Assembly (NCBI GenBank): GCA_009360345.1
Contig: SPDP01000006.1
Location: forward strand, 287,400-351,399
Length of the DNA: 64,000 nucleotides
Origin: Alcaligenaceae bacterium SAGV5
GTDB taxonomy: Bacteria > Pseudomonadota > Gammaproteobacteria > Burkholderiales > Burkholderiaceae_B
Direction: 5' to 3'
In this document: positions 25,031 to 33,395 of the stretch, in pieces
Layout of the letters: every line of letters starts with the position of its first letter
How positions within the stretch are numbered: the stretch's first letter is position 1
Position numbers and translations under genes: made by a program
The notes under the pieces: model-generated
The model's database searches: none
What the model saw: only the letters and a program-made list of their open reading frames with translations
What the model was told of the DNA's origin: nothing

Positions 25031-25959
25031 CGGCGATCCTGCTCCCCCAGCCGCCAGCGCGCATCCCGCTCGAAGCTCACCGACACGAACTCCACGAACT
25101 CGCGTATCTTCAGCGACGAATGCCGCGGCCTGGGATGGATGACGTATAGCGTGCGCGACGCCGGCGTCCAGCCGGGCAGCACCGGCACGAGCCGGCCTTC
25201 ATCCAGGGCCTGGGCGATCATGAAGGTGGGCAGCATGGCCAGGCCCGAGCCGCCCAGCAGCGCATCCTTGAGCACCTGGCTGTTGTTGCTGCGGAAGCTG
25301 CCGCCCACGTGCACCATGCGTTCGGTCCCGCCGTCGGAGAAATGCCACTCGTCCGGGGCCGGCCCCCGATCGTAGATCAGGCAATCGTGCCGTTTCAGGT
25401 CCTGCGGCGCGCCGGGCGCCCCGCAGGCGGACAGGTAGCCGGGCGATGCCGCCACGGTGCGCGTCATGCGGGCGATGGCGCGGGTGGCATGCGTGGGATG
25501 GTTGACGTACTTCTGGTTGCTGCCCAGGGCCAGCGCGACGTCGAAACCCTCGTCGTCCAGGTCGACGAAGCGATCGTTCAGCGTCATCTCGACCTTGACG
25601 GCGGGGAACTGCCGCAGGAATTCGCCCACCATGCCCCCGAAGCCCGCATAATCCAGCGACACCGGCGCGCGCACTTTCAACACGCCGCGCGGCATGGTCT
25701 GCATGGACGCGGCGGACCGCTCGACTTCCTCCAGGTCGTCCAGCAGCCGCGCGCATTGCGCGTAGTAGCTGCGCCCCGCCTCGGTCACGTTCAGGCGGCG
25801 CGTGGTGCGGGCCACCAGCGAGGTGCCCAGGTGCAGCTCCAGCCACGTCAGGTACTTGCTGACCGACCCCACCGACATGCCCAGCTGGCGCGCGGCCAGC
25901 GTGAAGCTTTCGTGCTCGACGACCTTGCGGAACACCGACATCGCCACGAACCGGTCCAT
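25027..25959 (-). CDS. LysR-family transcriptional regulator
   Basis: The 310-residue protein starts MDRFVAMSVFRKVVEHESFT and has the MSVGSVSKYLTWLELHLG recognition region and the NVTEAGRSYYAQCARLLDD linker of the CrgA/DsdC-like LysR subgroup, which typically act on nearby genes. It overlaps the MmgE/PrpD stop by 4 bp in a convergent arrangement and is divergent from the amidohydrolase-Bug pair across 171 bp. The perfect palindrome at 26008-26032 in that gap is its most likely operator. Confidence 0.92.
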   Translation of the reverse strand: MDRFVAMSVFRKVVEHESFTLAARQLGMSVGSVSKYLTWLELHLGTSLVARTTRRLNVTEAGRSYYAQCARLLDDLEEVERSAASMQTMPRGVLKVRAPVSLDYAGFGGMVGEFLRQFPAVKVEMTLNDRFVDLDDEGFDVALALGSNQKYVNHPTHATRAIARMTRTVAASPGYLSACGAPGAPQDLKRHDCLIYDRGPAPDEWHFSDGGTERMVHVGGSFRSNNSQVLKDALLGGSGLAMLPTFMIAQALDEGRLVPVLPGWTPASRTLYVIHPRPRHSSLKIREFVEFVSVSFERDARWRLGEQDRR

Positions 25960-26007
25960 ATTTTTTCCGGATTGGAAAACAATTTTTTGATCCGACGATG
26001 TTTATCG

Positions 26008-26032
26008 CCCATGTGGAAAATGTCAACATGGG
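26008..26032. promoter_or_regulatory. Perfect LysR-type palindrome (T-N11-A)
   Basis: CCCATGT and ACATGGG form a perfect 7-bp inverted repeat around an 11-bp spacer. The inner ends give the exact T-N11-A pattern of a LysR-type recognition site. It lies about 100 bp before the amidohydrolase start and about 50 bp before the divergent LysR start, the usual position for a site that controls both. A second, weaker repeat (CGGAT-N17-ATCCG) lies at 25968-25994. Confidence 0.65.
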
Positions 26033-26130
26033 TTTCACGCAGTCGCGCGCGTCCTGCCTCCGCCAACCCGGCGACCCACGGCCAGCTGGCCCGGGTCCCG
26101 GGATCTCCGCCATCGCATCCGAGAGGACAC

Positions 26131-27552
26131 ATGAGCCGCACGCTGATCAGGAACGCTTCCATTCTTTCCATGGACCCCGCCGTGGGCGACCTCGCCCGGG
26201 CCGACATCCTCATCGACGGCGACAAGATCGCCGCCATCGGCCCCGGCCTCCAGGCGGCCGCCGACGAAATGGTGGACGGCACCCACCGCATCGTCATGCC
26301 GGGCCTGGTCAACGCCCACATCCACACCTGGGAATTCCAGCTGCGCGGCATCGGCGCCGACTGGGTCGGCAGCCGCGACTACCACGCCAACCTGCACAAG
26401 AAGCTGGCTACTTACTACACCGCGCGCGACGTCTACCTGGGCAACCTGCTGGGCGCGCTGAACCAGCTGCGCAACGGCACCACCACCATCGTCGACTGGT
26501 GCCACATCCTGCGCGACGCGGAGATGACCGACGCCGCGATCGACGCGCTGGAAGAGTCGGGGATCCGCGCCGTGTTCGCGCGCGGCACGGTCAAGCCGCC
26601 CGAGCGCGAAGGCGCCGTTCCCTACTACAAGCAGCCTTTTCCCCGCGACGAGATCCATCGCCTGCGCACCGGCCGGCTGGGCACCGACGACGGCCTCGTC
26701 ACACTGGCCATGGCCATCCTGGGCCCCGACTGGGGCGAGTACGACGTCGCCGTCCACGATATCCGCCTCGCTCGCGAGTACGGCCTGTTCAACTCCGCCC
26801 ACACCTATGGCCGCAAGGGCAAGCGCGTGGTCGAGGACGGCTATCCGCGGCTGGCCCGCGAAGGCCTGCTGGGCCCGGACCACAACATCGGCCACGGCAA
26901 CTGCTTCGACGACGCCGAACTGAAGATCGTGCTGGACGCCGGCTGTACCATCACGGCCACCAACCTGACCGAGATGTTGAACTACGAGAAACCCGCCATG
27001 CTGGGACGGCTGGTCAAGCACGGCGCCACGCCTTCGCTGGGGACCGACTGCGATCCCTACTTCAACAGCTCCATGCTCTGGGTCATGCGCCATGCGTTCC
27101 TGCACCAGCGCGAACTCGACAACCGCAGCCTGTTCGCCGAAGGCAACTGGCCGGCCAAGACCCAGCACTCCACCCAGACGCGCGATGCCATCCACTGGGC
27201 CACGCTGGGCGGGGCCAAGGCATTCGGCCTGGACAAGAAGACCGGTTCGTTGTCGCCGGGCAAACAGGCCGACCTGATCATGATCGACACCCGCGGCATG
27301 AACATCTTCCCCGCCAACGCCGGCGGCGATCCCGCCCACATCGTCGTCATGTACGCGGAAACCTCGGACATCGAGAACGTCATGGTGGCGGGCCGCTTCG
27401 TCAAACGCGACGGCCGGCTCGCTTTCGACGCCGGCCGTCTCGCCCGCCTGACGGACGAACTGCTGGCGTCCCGCCTGCGCCTGTTCCAGGACGGCTCCTT
27501 CAAGAGCGTGCCGGTCGAGCGCGGACCCCAACCCGGGAGGTTCCTGGTATGA
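26131..27552 (+). CDS. Amidohydrolase-superfamily deaminase/hydrolase (TrzA/AtzA-like)
   Basis: The 473-residue protein has the metal-dependent hydrolase pattern of the cytosine-deaminase/AtzA/SsnA branch: HxH at His63 and His65 in LVNAHIHTWEF, a later SAHTYG His, HNIGHGN and the terminal SLGTDCDPY Asp. The TIM-barrel is flanked by the usual small beta-domain (SRTLIRNASILSMD at the start, SPGKQADLIMID near the end). ATG is preceded by GAGAGG at correct spacing. It overlaps the Bug receptor gene by 4 bp. The substrate is likely an amino- or chloro-substituted heterocycle or a guanidino compound, but this cannot be decided here. Confidence 0.9.
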   Translation: MSRTLIRNASILSMDPAVGDLARADILIDGDKIAAIGPGLQAAADEMVDGTHRIVMPGLVNAHIHTWEFQLRGIGADWVGSRDYHANLHKKLATYYTARDVYLGNLLGALNQLRNGTTTIVDWCHILRDAEMTDAAIDALEESGIRAVFARGTVKPPEREGAVPYYKQPFPRDEIHRLRTGRLGTDDGLVTLAMAILGPDWGEYDVAVHDIRLAREYGLFNSAHTYGRKGKRVVEDGYPRLAREGLLGPDHNIGHGNCFDDAELKIVLDAGCTITATNLTEMLNYEKPAMLGRLVKHGATPSLGTDCDPYFNSSMLWVMRHAFLHQRELDNRSLFAEGNWPAKTQHSTQTRDAIHWATLGGAKAFGLDKKTGSLSPGKQADLIMIDTRGMNIFPANAGGDPAHIVVMYAETSDIENVMVAGRFVKRDGRLAFDAGRLARLTDELLASRLRLFQDGSFKSVPVERGPQPGRFLV

Positions 27553-28538
27553 CACGCCGCCGATTCATCCACGAGCTGGCCACGCTGGCCGGCGCCGCCG
27601 CCACCATCCCGGGCGCCCGCGCGCTGGCCCAGGATGCGTGGCCCGCCAAGTCCATCCGCCTGATCCACGGCTTCACCGCCGGCGGGGCGGTGGATATCCA
27701 GGCCCGCCTGCTGGCGCAGCAGCTGACCGAACGCCTGGGCCAGACCGCCTACGTCGAGGGCAAGCCCGGCGCCGGCGGCACGCTGGGCGCGAACTTCGTG
27801 GCCAAGGCCCCGCCCGACGGCTACACGCTGTTCTTCATGGCTTCGGGCCACTCGGCGGCGCCCGGACTGTACAAATCGCTGCCCTTCGACCCGGCCGGCG
27901 ACTTCACGCTGGTCTCCATGGTCACCCGCAGCCCCTTCGTGATACTGGCCGGCCCCGCCGCGAAGTCAGCCACGGTGCGGGACCTCGTGGCCGACGCCAG
28001 GGCCAGGCCGGGGGGCATCGACTTCGGCACCGGCGGCATCGGCACCGGCATGCACCTGGCCGCGGTGCTGTTCCAGTCGCGCCTGGGTGTGCAAATGACC
28101 CATGTCCCGTACAAGGGCGGCAACGCGCCCACGATGGCACTGATGGGGGGCGAAGTGCCCTACATCTTCACATCCCTGGCCGGCAACGCGATGAACCTGA
28201 TCCAGGCCGGATCGGTCAGGCCGCTGGCCGTCACGTCCATCGACCGCTATCCCGGCCTGCCCGACGTGCCCACGGTGGCCGAAACGGTGCTGCCCGGCTT
28301 CGACGTCAGCGCGTGGTACGCCCTGGCCGGCCCGCGCGGCCTGCCGGCGGCGGTCGTACGCAAGTTGAACGAGACCGTGGCGCAGGCGCTGTCGGACGCC
28401 GAGATGATGGCGGCGCTGAAGAAGCAGGCGGCCTCGCCCTGGCACACGACGGCCGCGCAGGCCCAGTCCTTCGTGGCCGAGGACATCCAGCGCTGGACGC
28501 AGGTGATACGCAGCGAGAACATCGCGCCAGAGACCTGA
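27549..28538 (+). CDS. Bug-type (TctC family) receptor with Tat-like signal
   Basis: The protein has about 329 residues and opens with a twin-arginine-like signal (MTRRRFIHELATLAG...ARALA), unlike the Sec signals of the other five receptors in the window. The mature part starts WPAKSIRLIHGFTAGGAVD and keeps the GAGGTLGANFVAKAPPDG and VSAWYALAGPRGLPA segments. The start overlaps the amidohydrolase stop (ATGA), so uptake and hydrolysis are coupled. Export as a folded protein is suggested by the RRRF pattern but the motif is short and only tentative. Confidence 0.9.
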   Translation: MTRRRFIHELATLAGAAATIPGARALAQDAWPAKSIRLIHGFTAGGAVDIQARLLAQQLTERLGQTAYVEGKPGAGGTLGANFVAKAPPDGYTLFFMASGHSAAPGLYKSLPFDPAGDFTLVSMVTRSPFVILAGPAAKSATVRDLVADARARPGGIDFGTGGIGTGMHLAAVLFQSRLGVQMTHVPYKGGNAPTMALMGGEVPYIFTSLAGNAMNLIQAGSVRPLAVTSIDRYPGLPDVPTVAETVLPGFDVSAWYALAGPRGLPAAVVRKLNETVAQALSDAEMMAALKKQAASPWHTTAAQAQSFVAEDIQRWTQVIRSENIAPET

Positions 28539-28544
28539 TCAATG

Positions 28545-28575
28545 ATCCCGCCCCAAAACCCCTTGTTTTAGGGAT
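28545..28575. terminator. Stem-loop after the amidohydrolase-Bug operon
   Basis: ATCCC at the left and GGGAT at the right, with nested AAAAC and GTTTT arms around a 5-base loop, form an imperfect hairpin directly after the Bug stop codon. There is no long U-run after it, so termination strength is uncertain. It marks the end of the operon before the lipoprotein gene. Confidence 0.4.
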
Positions 28576-28654
28576 CGCCCCTCTTCCTCGTGCATGCCAA
28601 GCTTCCGGGCCGTCCGGCCCAGGACGGCTCAGTCATCACGAAGGAAGTTCTGCA

Positions 28655-30829
28655 ATGAATCCGGACCGGCGCACGATCCTCAACCGCGGCATGGCGGGCA
28701 CGCTGCTGGCCCTGCTGGCCGCCTGCGGCGGATCCGGCGGCGCGGACCCGGCCGGCCAGCCCGACGGCGACGCCGAGGACTACCGGCACGCCACCGGTAT
28801 CGACACGTTGCCCGCTTCGTCCCCTCTCGATCTCGACGCCCTGGCGCAACCCACCGACGCGCAGAGCTTCGGCGTGCGCGTCATGCTGGGCGGCCTGCCC
28901 CAGGCCGGCGTGCGCGTCCAGGTCCTGGATGTGCGCGGCGCCCTGGTCGACGAAGGCCTGGCCGACGCCCAGGGCTGCTTCCAGTCCACCCGGATCGGCC
29001 GGCGCTTCCTGATGGCCGTCGCCCAGACCCCGCAGGGCGAGCTCTATGGCTTCGAATACAACCACGAAACCAAGACCGATCCCGTGATCGACGTCAATCT
29101 CGTGCCCACGCTCGCCTTCCGGCTGTCCGAGCGGCTGAAGCTGGCGTCGCCCAACGCCATCGATTTCGTCGTCAAGGAATTCCTGGGCCTCGATTATTCG
29201 GTGCTGCTGTCCGACCTGGAGGCGCGCGGCGCGGCCATCGACCAGGACCGGCTGCGCCAGGAAGCCGTCGCGTCCGGGCTGGGACTGCAAGGCTACCTGG
29301 ATGCCACGGTCGAAACGATCGTGCGGGCCATCGACCAGGGCTTCCCGCCCGCCGGCGAAACAGCGTCCGCATCGGCCCGCCGGACCTGGCCGCTTGCCGA
29401 ACCGGAGGTCTCCTGCGACGACGTTCCCGAATACGACGACGGCGTGGACGAGAACATCCCCCCGGACCTGGCCGAGCTGATCCGCAAGCACTGGTCCAGG
29501 CCCGCCAAGGCCCTGCTCGCGTTCGCGCTCAAGAAGGCGGCCAGCGCCATGGGCTTTCCCATCATCGGCGATGTCGGCAACCTGATCCTGGGCGCGCTCT
29601 TCCCCGCCAGGAATCCCGTGCTGGACGCCGTGGCCGCGCTGGACTCGCAGATCAAGGGCCTGGCCCGGTCGATCGAGGAATTGCTGCGGCGCCAGGCCCA
29701 GGCCGAATTCAACCGGACCTTCGACGCGGTGCGGACAGCGTTCAACACCTTCGACAGCACCAAGACGCTGATCGACGAGACCAACGCGTTCTACAAGAAA
29801 ACCGGTACCCCGATCGACGACAACTACCGCCTGACGATGACCACGCAGTGCCTGGCGCTGTTCCTGCGCGAGTCGGCGCTGATCGAGGCCCACAACCAGT
29901 TCGTCGGCCTGGGCTCGTTCGCCAGCGCCGGCGTGTTGAACCGCTGGATGCCGGTAGGACAGGGGGAAAAGTTCTACACCGCGGCCATCCAGCAGCAGTA
30001 CATCGACCTGCTGGACTGGTACCAGGCCCGCAACGCGCTGGCTTACGGCTATCTGATCGACGCCTACGATGCCTACGCCAGGCTGACCGGCGGCGCCGTC
30101 AACACCTCGCGCATCCAGCAGTTGAAGGAACGCCTGGAGCGCCAGACGGCCAACGTCGAGAAGCTGCGGCCCAGGTACCTGTACAGCCAGAAACAGTTCC
30201 TGGACGTCGGCAACCGGCTGACCTGGGTAGGCCGGTGCAACCAGGCCGACTCCTTCCTCGACCTCATTCCCGCCGACGTGAAGACCACGCCCGGATGGCA
30301 TCCGGGGCGCCTGGACGTGGCCAGGATGATGCGCCACGAGCAGGCCGATCCGTGCGAATCCAGGGGCGTGCCGACCGGCAATGCCAGCCTGGGGCCGGAC
30401 CTGATCGCCGCCTTCGCGTGGCGGCTGCCCACCAAGAAGAACCTGGAAGACTCCTTCGCCAATCCCATCAAGCAGAAGTACGGCAAGACATTCAACCTGA
30501 AGACCTTCGCCTACGACTTCCAGTTGTCGCGGGCGGCCAGCTTCTTCCTGCCGGACTCGGACACCCCGGCCGAGGCCCTGCTCAGCTCGGGCCTGAAATC
30601 CATACGCGTGAAGATTTCCCGGGGCTATTACGTGCGGCACTTCGAGGGAGACGTGTTCGCGTTCCAGAGCCTGTCGGCCCGCAAGCAGATCATCGACAAG
30701 CGGGGCAAGGACAAGCACTCGGGACCGCCGCTGTACTTCTTCCCCGTGGCCACCGTGACGCCGGACCAGTTGAACGCCTTCCTGCCCTGGACGGTGTATG
30801 ACAAGGCGATCAAGACACTGGCTGCCTGA
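28655..30829 (+). CDS. Large predicted lipoprotein with Cry-toxin-like helical region
   Basis: No named family recognised with certainty. The 724 residues begin with a signal containing DRRTILNRG (Tat-like) and a lipobox LAAC with Cys24, so it is probably membrane-anchored. Residues about 72-150 read like a carboxypeptidase-regulatory beta-sandwich (LPQAGVRVQVLDVRG, ADAQGCF). Residues about 275-480 are strongly helical and include AMGFPIIGDVGNLILGALFP, followed by LDAVAALDSQIKGLARSIEE and later IQQQYIDLLDWYQARNALAY. This order resembles helices 1-7 of the N-terminal pore-forming domain of Cry delta-endotoxins. Residues 484-510 may form a coil, and a C-terminal beta-rich part follows. ATG is preceded by AAGGAAG. 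The gene stands alone between two operons. Function unknown; a pore-forming, adhesin or surface structural role is possible. Confidence 0.8.
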   Translation: MNPDRRTILNRGMAGTLLALLAACGGSGGADPAGQPDGDAEDYRHATGIDTLPASSPLDLDALAQPTDAQSFGVRVMLGGLPQAGVRVQVLDVRGALVDEGLADAQGCFQSTRIGRRFLMAVAQTPQGELYGFEYNHETKTDPVIDVNLVPTLAFRLSERLKLASPNAIDFVVKEFLGLDYSVLLSDLEARGAAIDQDRLRQEAVASGLGLQGYLDATVETIVRAIDQGFPPAGETASASARRTWPLAEPEVSCDDVPEYDDGVDENIPPDLAELIRKHWSRPAKALLAFALKKAASAMGFPIIGDVGNLILGALFPARNPVLDAVAALDSQIKGLARSIEELLRRQAQAEFNRTFDAVRTAFNTFDSTKTLIDETNAFYKKTGTPIDDNYRLTMTTQCLALFLRESALIEAHNQFVGLGSFASAGVLNRWMPVGQGEKFYTAAIQQQYIDLLDWYQARNALAYGYLIDAYDAYARLTGGAVNTSRIQQLKERLERQTANVEKLRPRYLYSQKQFLDVGNRLTWVGRCNQADSFLDLIPADVKTTPGWHPGRLDVARMMRHEQADPCESRGVPTGNASLGPDLIAAFAWRLPTKKNLEDSFANPIKQKYGKTFNLKTFAYDFQLSRAASFFLPDSDTPAEALLSSGLKSIRVKISRGYYVRHFEGDVFAFQSLSARKQIIDKRGKDKHSGPPLYFFPVATVTPDQLNAFLPWTVYDKAIKTLAA

Positions 30830-30834
30830 CCCCC

Positions 30835-30857
30835 TCCCGGGTCAGTCCAACCCGGGA
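30835..30857. terminator. Stem-loop between convergent lipoprotein and nudC genes
   Basis: TCCCGGGT and ACCCGGGA form a perfect 8-bp stem around a 7-base loop, in the 12-bp space between two convergent stop codons and extending into the end of nudC. No U-run is present on either strand. It may act as a bidirectional 3' end or as an RNA-stabilising stem. Confidence 0.45.
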
Positions 30858-31789
30858 CCGGTACCGTCCGCGAAGGCCCGCACCAGGTGGTGGGCGATGG
30901 CGTAGGGCCTGGGCGCGGACAGGCCCTCGGGATGCGTACCGTCCAGCATCAGGCGGACTTCCTCGCGCGTGAACCACCGCGCGTCTTCCAGCTCGTTGCG
31001 GTCTATCACGATGTCGGTGCCCCGCGCGCGGGCGAAGCAGCCTATCATCAGCGACGACGGGAAGGGCCAGGGCTGCGACGCGAAGTAGGCCACCTCGGCG
31101 CAGGCGATGCCGGCCTCCTCGCGGATCTCGCGCCGCACGGCATCCTCGATGGTCTCGCCCGGCTCCAGGAAACCGGCCAGGGCCGAGTACATGCCCGCCG
31201 CGAATCGCGGCTGCCGGCCCAGGAGGCAACGGTCGCCATCCACGGCCAGCATGATCACCACCGGATCCACGCGCGGGAAATGCTGGGCGCCGCAGGCTGG
31301 ACAATCGCGGCGCCAGCCTGCACAGGACACGCGGCTGGGTTCGCCGCAGTTGGCGCAATAGCGATGCCGGTCGTGCCAGCTCAGGATGGCCTTGGCGCCG
31401 CCCAGCTCGCCCAGCACGTCGGGCGGGAACAGGCCGCGCATGGCGATGCTGCGCAGGTCCAGCAGCTCCAGCCCGGGCTGCGCGGCGGCCGCTTCGGCCA
31501 GGCCGCCGTCCAGCGCCACGGCGAACAGCGCGCGGCCCTGCTCGTCCTGCCCCAGGAAGATCTCCTGCCGCGCGGGCCCCAGGCCGATCCAGGCCTCGGC
31601 GGCGAACACGGGCGAGGGCGCGGCGCCGCTCACGTCCAGCAAGGGCACGTCGCCGATGAAGACCATGAACCGGGCCGCCGCATCGTGCCGGCGCGCCCGG
31701 ATGAACTCGGCGTCGGCCCGCGCCTCGGACATGCGGTCGAGCGGATTGAGGCCGAAACCCACGGCGGCGGAACGATCAAAGAATGGCAT
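30842..31789 (-). CDS. nudC: NADH pyrophosphatase / NAD+ diphosphatase, Nudix family
   Basis: The 315-residue protein has the NudC zinc ribbon (Cys145, Cys148, Cys163, Cys166), the Nudix box GFLEPGETIEDAVRREIREE at residues 206-225 and the NudC-specific SQPWPFPSS motif at 238-246. It hydrolyses NADH/NAD to NMN and AMP and, in E. coli, also removes NAD caps from RNA. It is the last of the minus-strand genes that begin with the ModE-like regulator, 68 bp after modC. Another gene of NAD metabolism, nadC, is at the right end of the window. Confidence 0.95.
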   Translation of the reverse strand: MPFFDRSAAVGFGLNPLDRMSEARADAEFIRARRHDAAARFMVFIGDVPLLDVSGAAPSPVFAAEAWIGLGPARQEIFLGQDEQGRALFAVALDGGLAEAAAAQPGLELLDLRSIAMRGLFPPDVLGELGGAKAILSWHDRHRYCANCGEPSRVSCAGWRRDCPACGAQHFPRVDPVVIMLAVDGDRCLLGRQPRFAAGMYSALAGFLEPGETIEDAVRREIREEAGIACAEVAYFASQPWPFPSSLMIGCFARARGTDIVIDRNELEDARWFTREEVRLMLDGTHPEGLSAPRPYAIAHHLVRAFADGTGPGLD

Positions 31790-31857
31790 GGAATGGGGCG
31801 GCCACGCGCAGCGCGCCGCCGCAGAGTCGTCTGATCGACGATTCTAACGCCGCGCGG

Positions 31858-32640
31858 TCAGGATGTGCCCGGATTCAGCAGCGTGCGCAGGCGCTGGCGC
31901 ATCGGCGTCTCGGCCGGCGTGTCGTCTCCCAGCGCGCGGCGGAGGAAATCCCGGCTCTGCCCGCTGCGCAGGTCCACTTCGCGCGCGATCTGCCCGTCCT
32001 GGTAGAGAAAGGCGACGTCGGCCAGTTCCAGCACGTCGTCGATATCGTGGGTGATCATCAGCACGGGGATGCCCCATTGCCGCGCGACCTCAGCCAGTTC
32101 CCCGCGCAATTCGCCGCGCAACATGGGATTGAGCGCGGCGAAGGGTTCGTCCAGCAGCAGGGCGCGAGGCTCGCAGGCCAAGGCCCGGGCCAGCGCCACG
32201 CGCTGCTGCTGGCCGCCCGACAGCACGCCCGGCCGGCTGTCGGCCATGGCCGACAGGCCGAAGCGGTCGATCAGGTCCTGCACGCGCCGCCCATCCTCAG
32301 GCGACAGGCGCCGGCGGCGCCACGACGTCAGGCCGAAGGCGATGTTCTGGCGCACCGACAGATGCGGGAACAGCGCGTAGTGCTGGAACAGGTAGCCGAT
32401 GCCGCGCGCGGGCGGCGCGAGATCGATGCCTCGGGCAGCGTCGAACAGGGTCCGGCCATCCAGCCGGACATGGCCGGCACCGGGCCGCAGCAACCCGGCC
32501 ACCGCCTGCAAGGTCAGCGATTTGCCCGAGCCCGACGGCCCGTACAGCGCGACGAACGGCGCATCGGAGGCGAAGCGCGCGGCCAGGTCGAAGCGCCGGT
32601 TGCCGTCGCGCACCGTCAGCGCGATGTCGACATCGATCAC
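31858..32640 (-). CDS. modC: Molybdate ABC transporter ATP-binding protein, lacking the C-terminal Mop domain
   Basis: The 260-residue ATPase begins with GTG overlapping the modA stop (GTGA). It has Walker A GPSGSGKS at residues 34-41, signature LSGGQQQRVALARA, Walker B LLLDEP and the switch His in ITHD. ModC of E. coli has about 350 residues because of a C-terminal Mop domain that binds molybdate and inhibits transport. That part is missing here; the protein stops soon after the ABC domain. The D-loop reads FAALNPML, with Asn in place of the usual Asp. A sulfate or tungstate role is less likely because of the modAB context. Confidence 0.9.
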   Translation of the reverse strand: MIDVDIALTVRDGNRRFDLAARFASDAPFVALYGPSGSGKSLTLQAVAGLLRPGAGHVRLDGRTLFDAARGIDLAPPARGIGYLFQHYALFPHLSVRQNIAFGLTSWRRRRLSPEDGRRVQDLIDRFGLSAMADSRPGVLSGGQQQRVALARALACEPRALLLDEPFAALNPMLRGELRGELAEVARQWGIPVLMITHDIDDVLELADVAFLYQDGQIAREVDLRSGQSRDFLRRALGDDTPAETPMRQRLRTLLNPGTS

Positions 32641-33386
32641 GGCTTGCCGAATCCGTAGCGGTCCAGCACCTGCTGGCCGGGCGCGGACAGCAGGAAGTCG
32701 ACAAAGGCCTTGGCCTGCGCCTGGTGCTTGCTGCCGGACAGCACGGCCACCGGGTAGGTCACCGGGGTATGGCCACCGGCGGTCAGCGTGATCTTGACCT
32801 TGTCCTGCATGATGGCCGCGTCGGTGCGATAGACGAAACCGGCATCCACCTCGCCCCGGCTCACGTAATCCAGCACCTGGCGCACGCTGTCGGCCTGGAT
32901 GAACTTGGGTTCCAGCGAGGTCCACAGGCCGGCGCTGTCGAGCGCCTGCTTGGTGTAGTTGCCCACCGGCACGGTGGCGAGCTTGCCGATGGCGATGCGC
33001 TTGACCGGCGCGCCGGCCAGGTCCTGCAGCGTGGCGATGGCGGGACCACCCTGCACGGGCGTGACCAGCACCAGGCTGTTGGCGGCGAAATCGCGCCGCG
33101 TCGGCACGTCGATCAGGTTCTGCGCCACGGCCCTGTCCATCGTGGCCTGGTCGGCGCTGGCGAACACGTCCACCGGCGCGCCCTGGCTCATCTGCTGGAG
33201 CAGCGTGCCCGAAGCGGCGAAGTTGAGCCGCACGGTGGTACCAGGATGCTGTTGCTCGAATTGCTTGCCGAGATCCTTGAAGGCATTGGTCAGGCTGGCC
33301 GCGGCGGAAACGGTGATCTCCTGGGCGGAGGCCGAAAACGGCAGGGCGAAGGCAAGCAGCAGGGCGGCATAGCGGGTGCGGAACAT
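32637..33386 (-). CDS. modA: Molybdate-binding periplasmic protein
   Basis: The 249-residue protein has a Sec signal peptide ending SASAQ and the ModA opening ITVSAAASLTNAFKDLGKQFE. The oxyanion-binding segments are NFAASGTLLQQMSQGAPVD and RGEVDAGFVYRTDA, which supply the Ser and backbone contacts for molybdate or tungstate in ModA. ATG is preceded by GAAGGAG. It lies 9 bp after modB and overlaps modC by 4 bp. The order modE-like, modB, modA, modC differs from the common modABC order. Confidence 0.95.
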   Translation of the reverse strand: MFRTRYAALLLAFALPFSASAQEITVSAAASLTNAFKDLGKQFEQQHPGTTVRLNFAASGTLLQQMSQGAPVDVFASADQATMDRAVAQNLIDVPTRRDFAANSLVLVTPVQGGPAIATLQDLAGAPVKRIAIGKLATVPVGNYTKQALDSAGLWTSLEPKFIQADSVRQVLDYVSRGEVDAGFVYRTDAAIMQDKVKITLTAGGHTPVTYPVAVLSGSKHQAQAKAFVDFLLSAPGQQVLDRYGFGKP

Positions 33387-33395
33387 GGGACTCCT

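Noticed and set aside
27638..28654. Possible fusion of the lipoprotein to an upstream domain
   Set aside because: The frame is open upstream of 28655, but that part is an alternative frame of the Bug receptor. A signal peptide with lipobox and a ribosome site at 28655 mark the real start.
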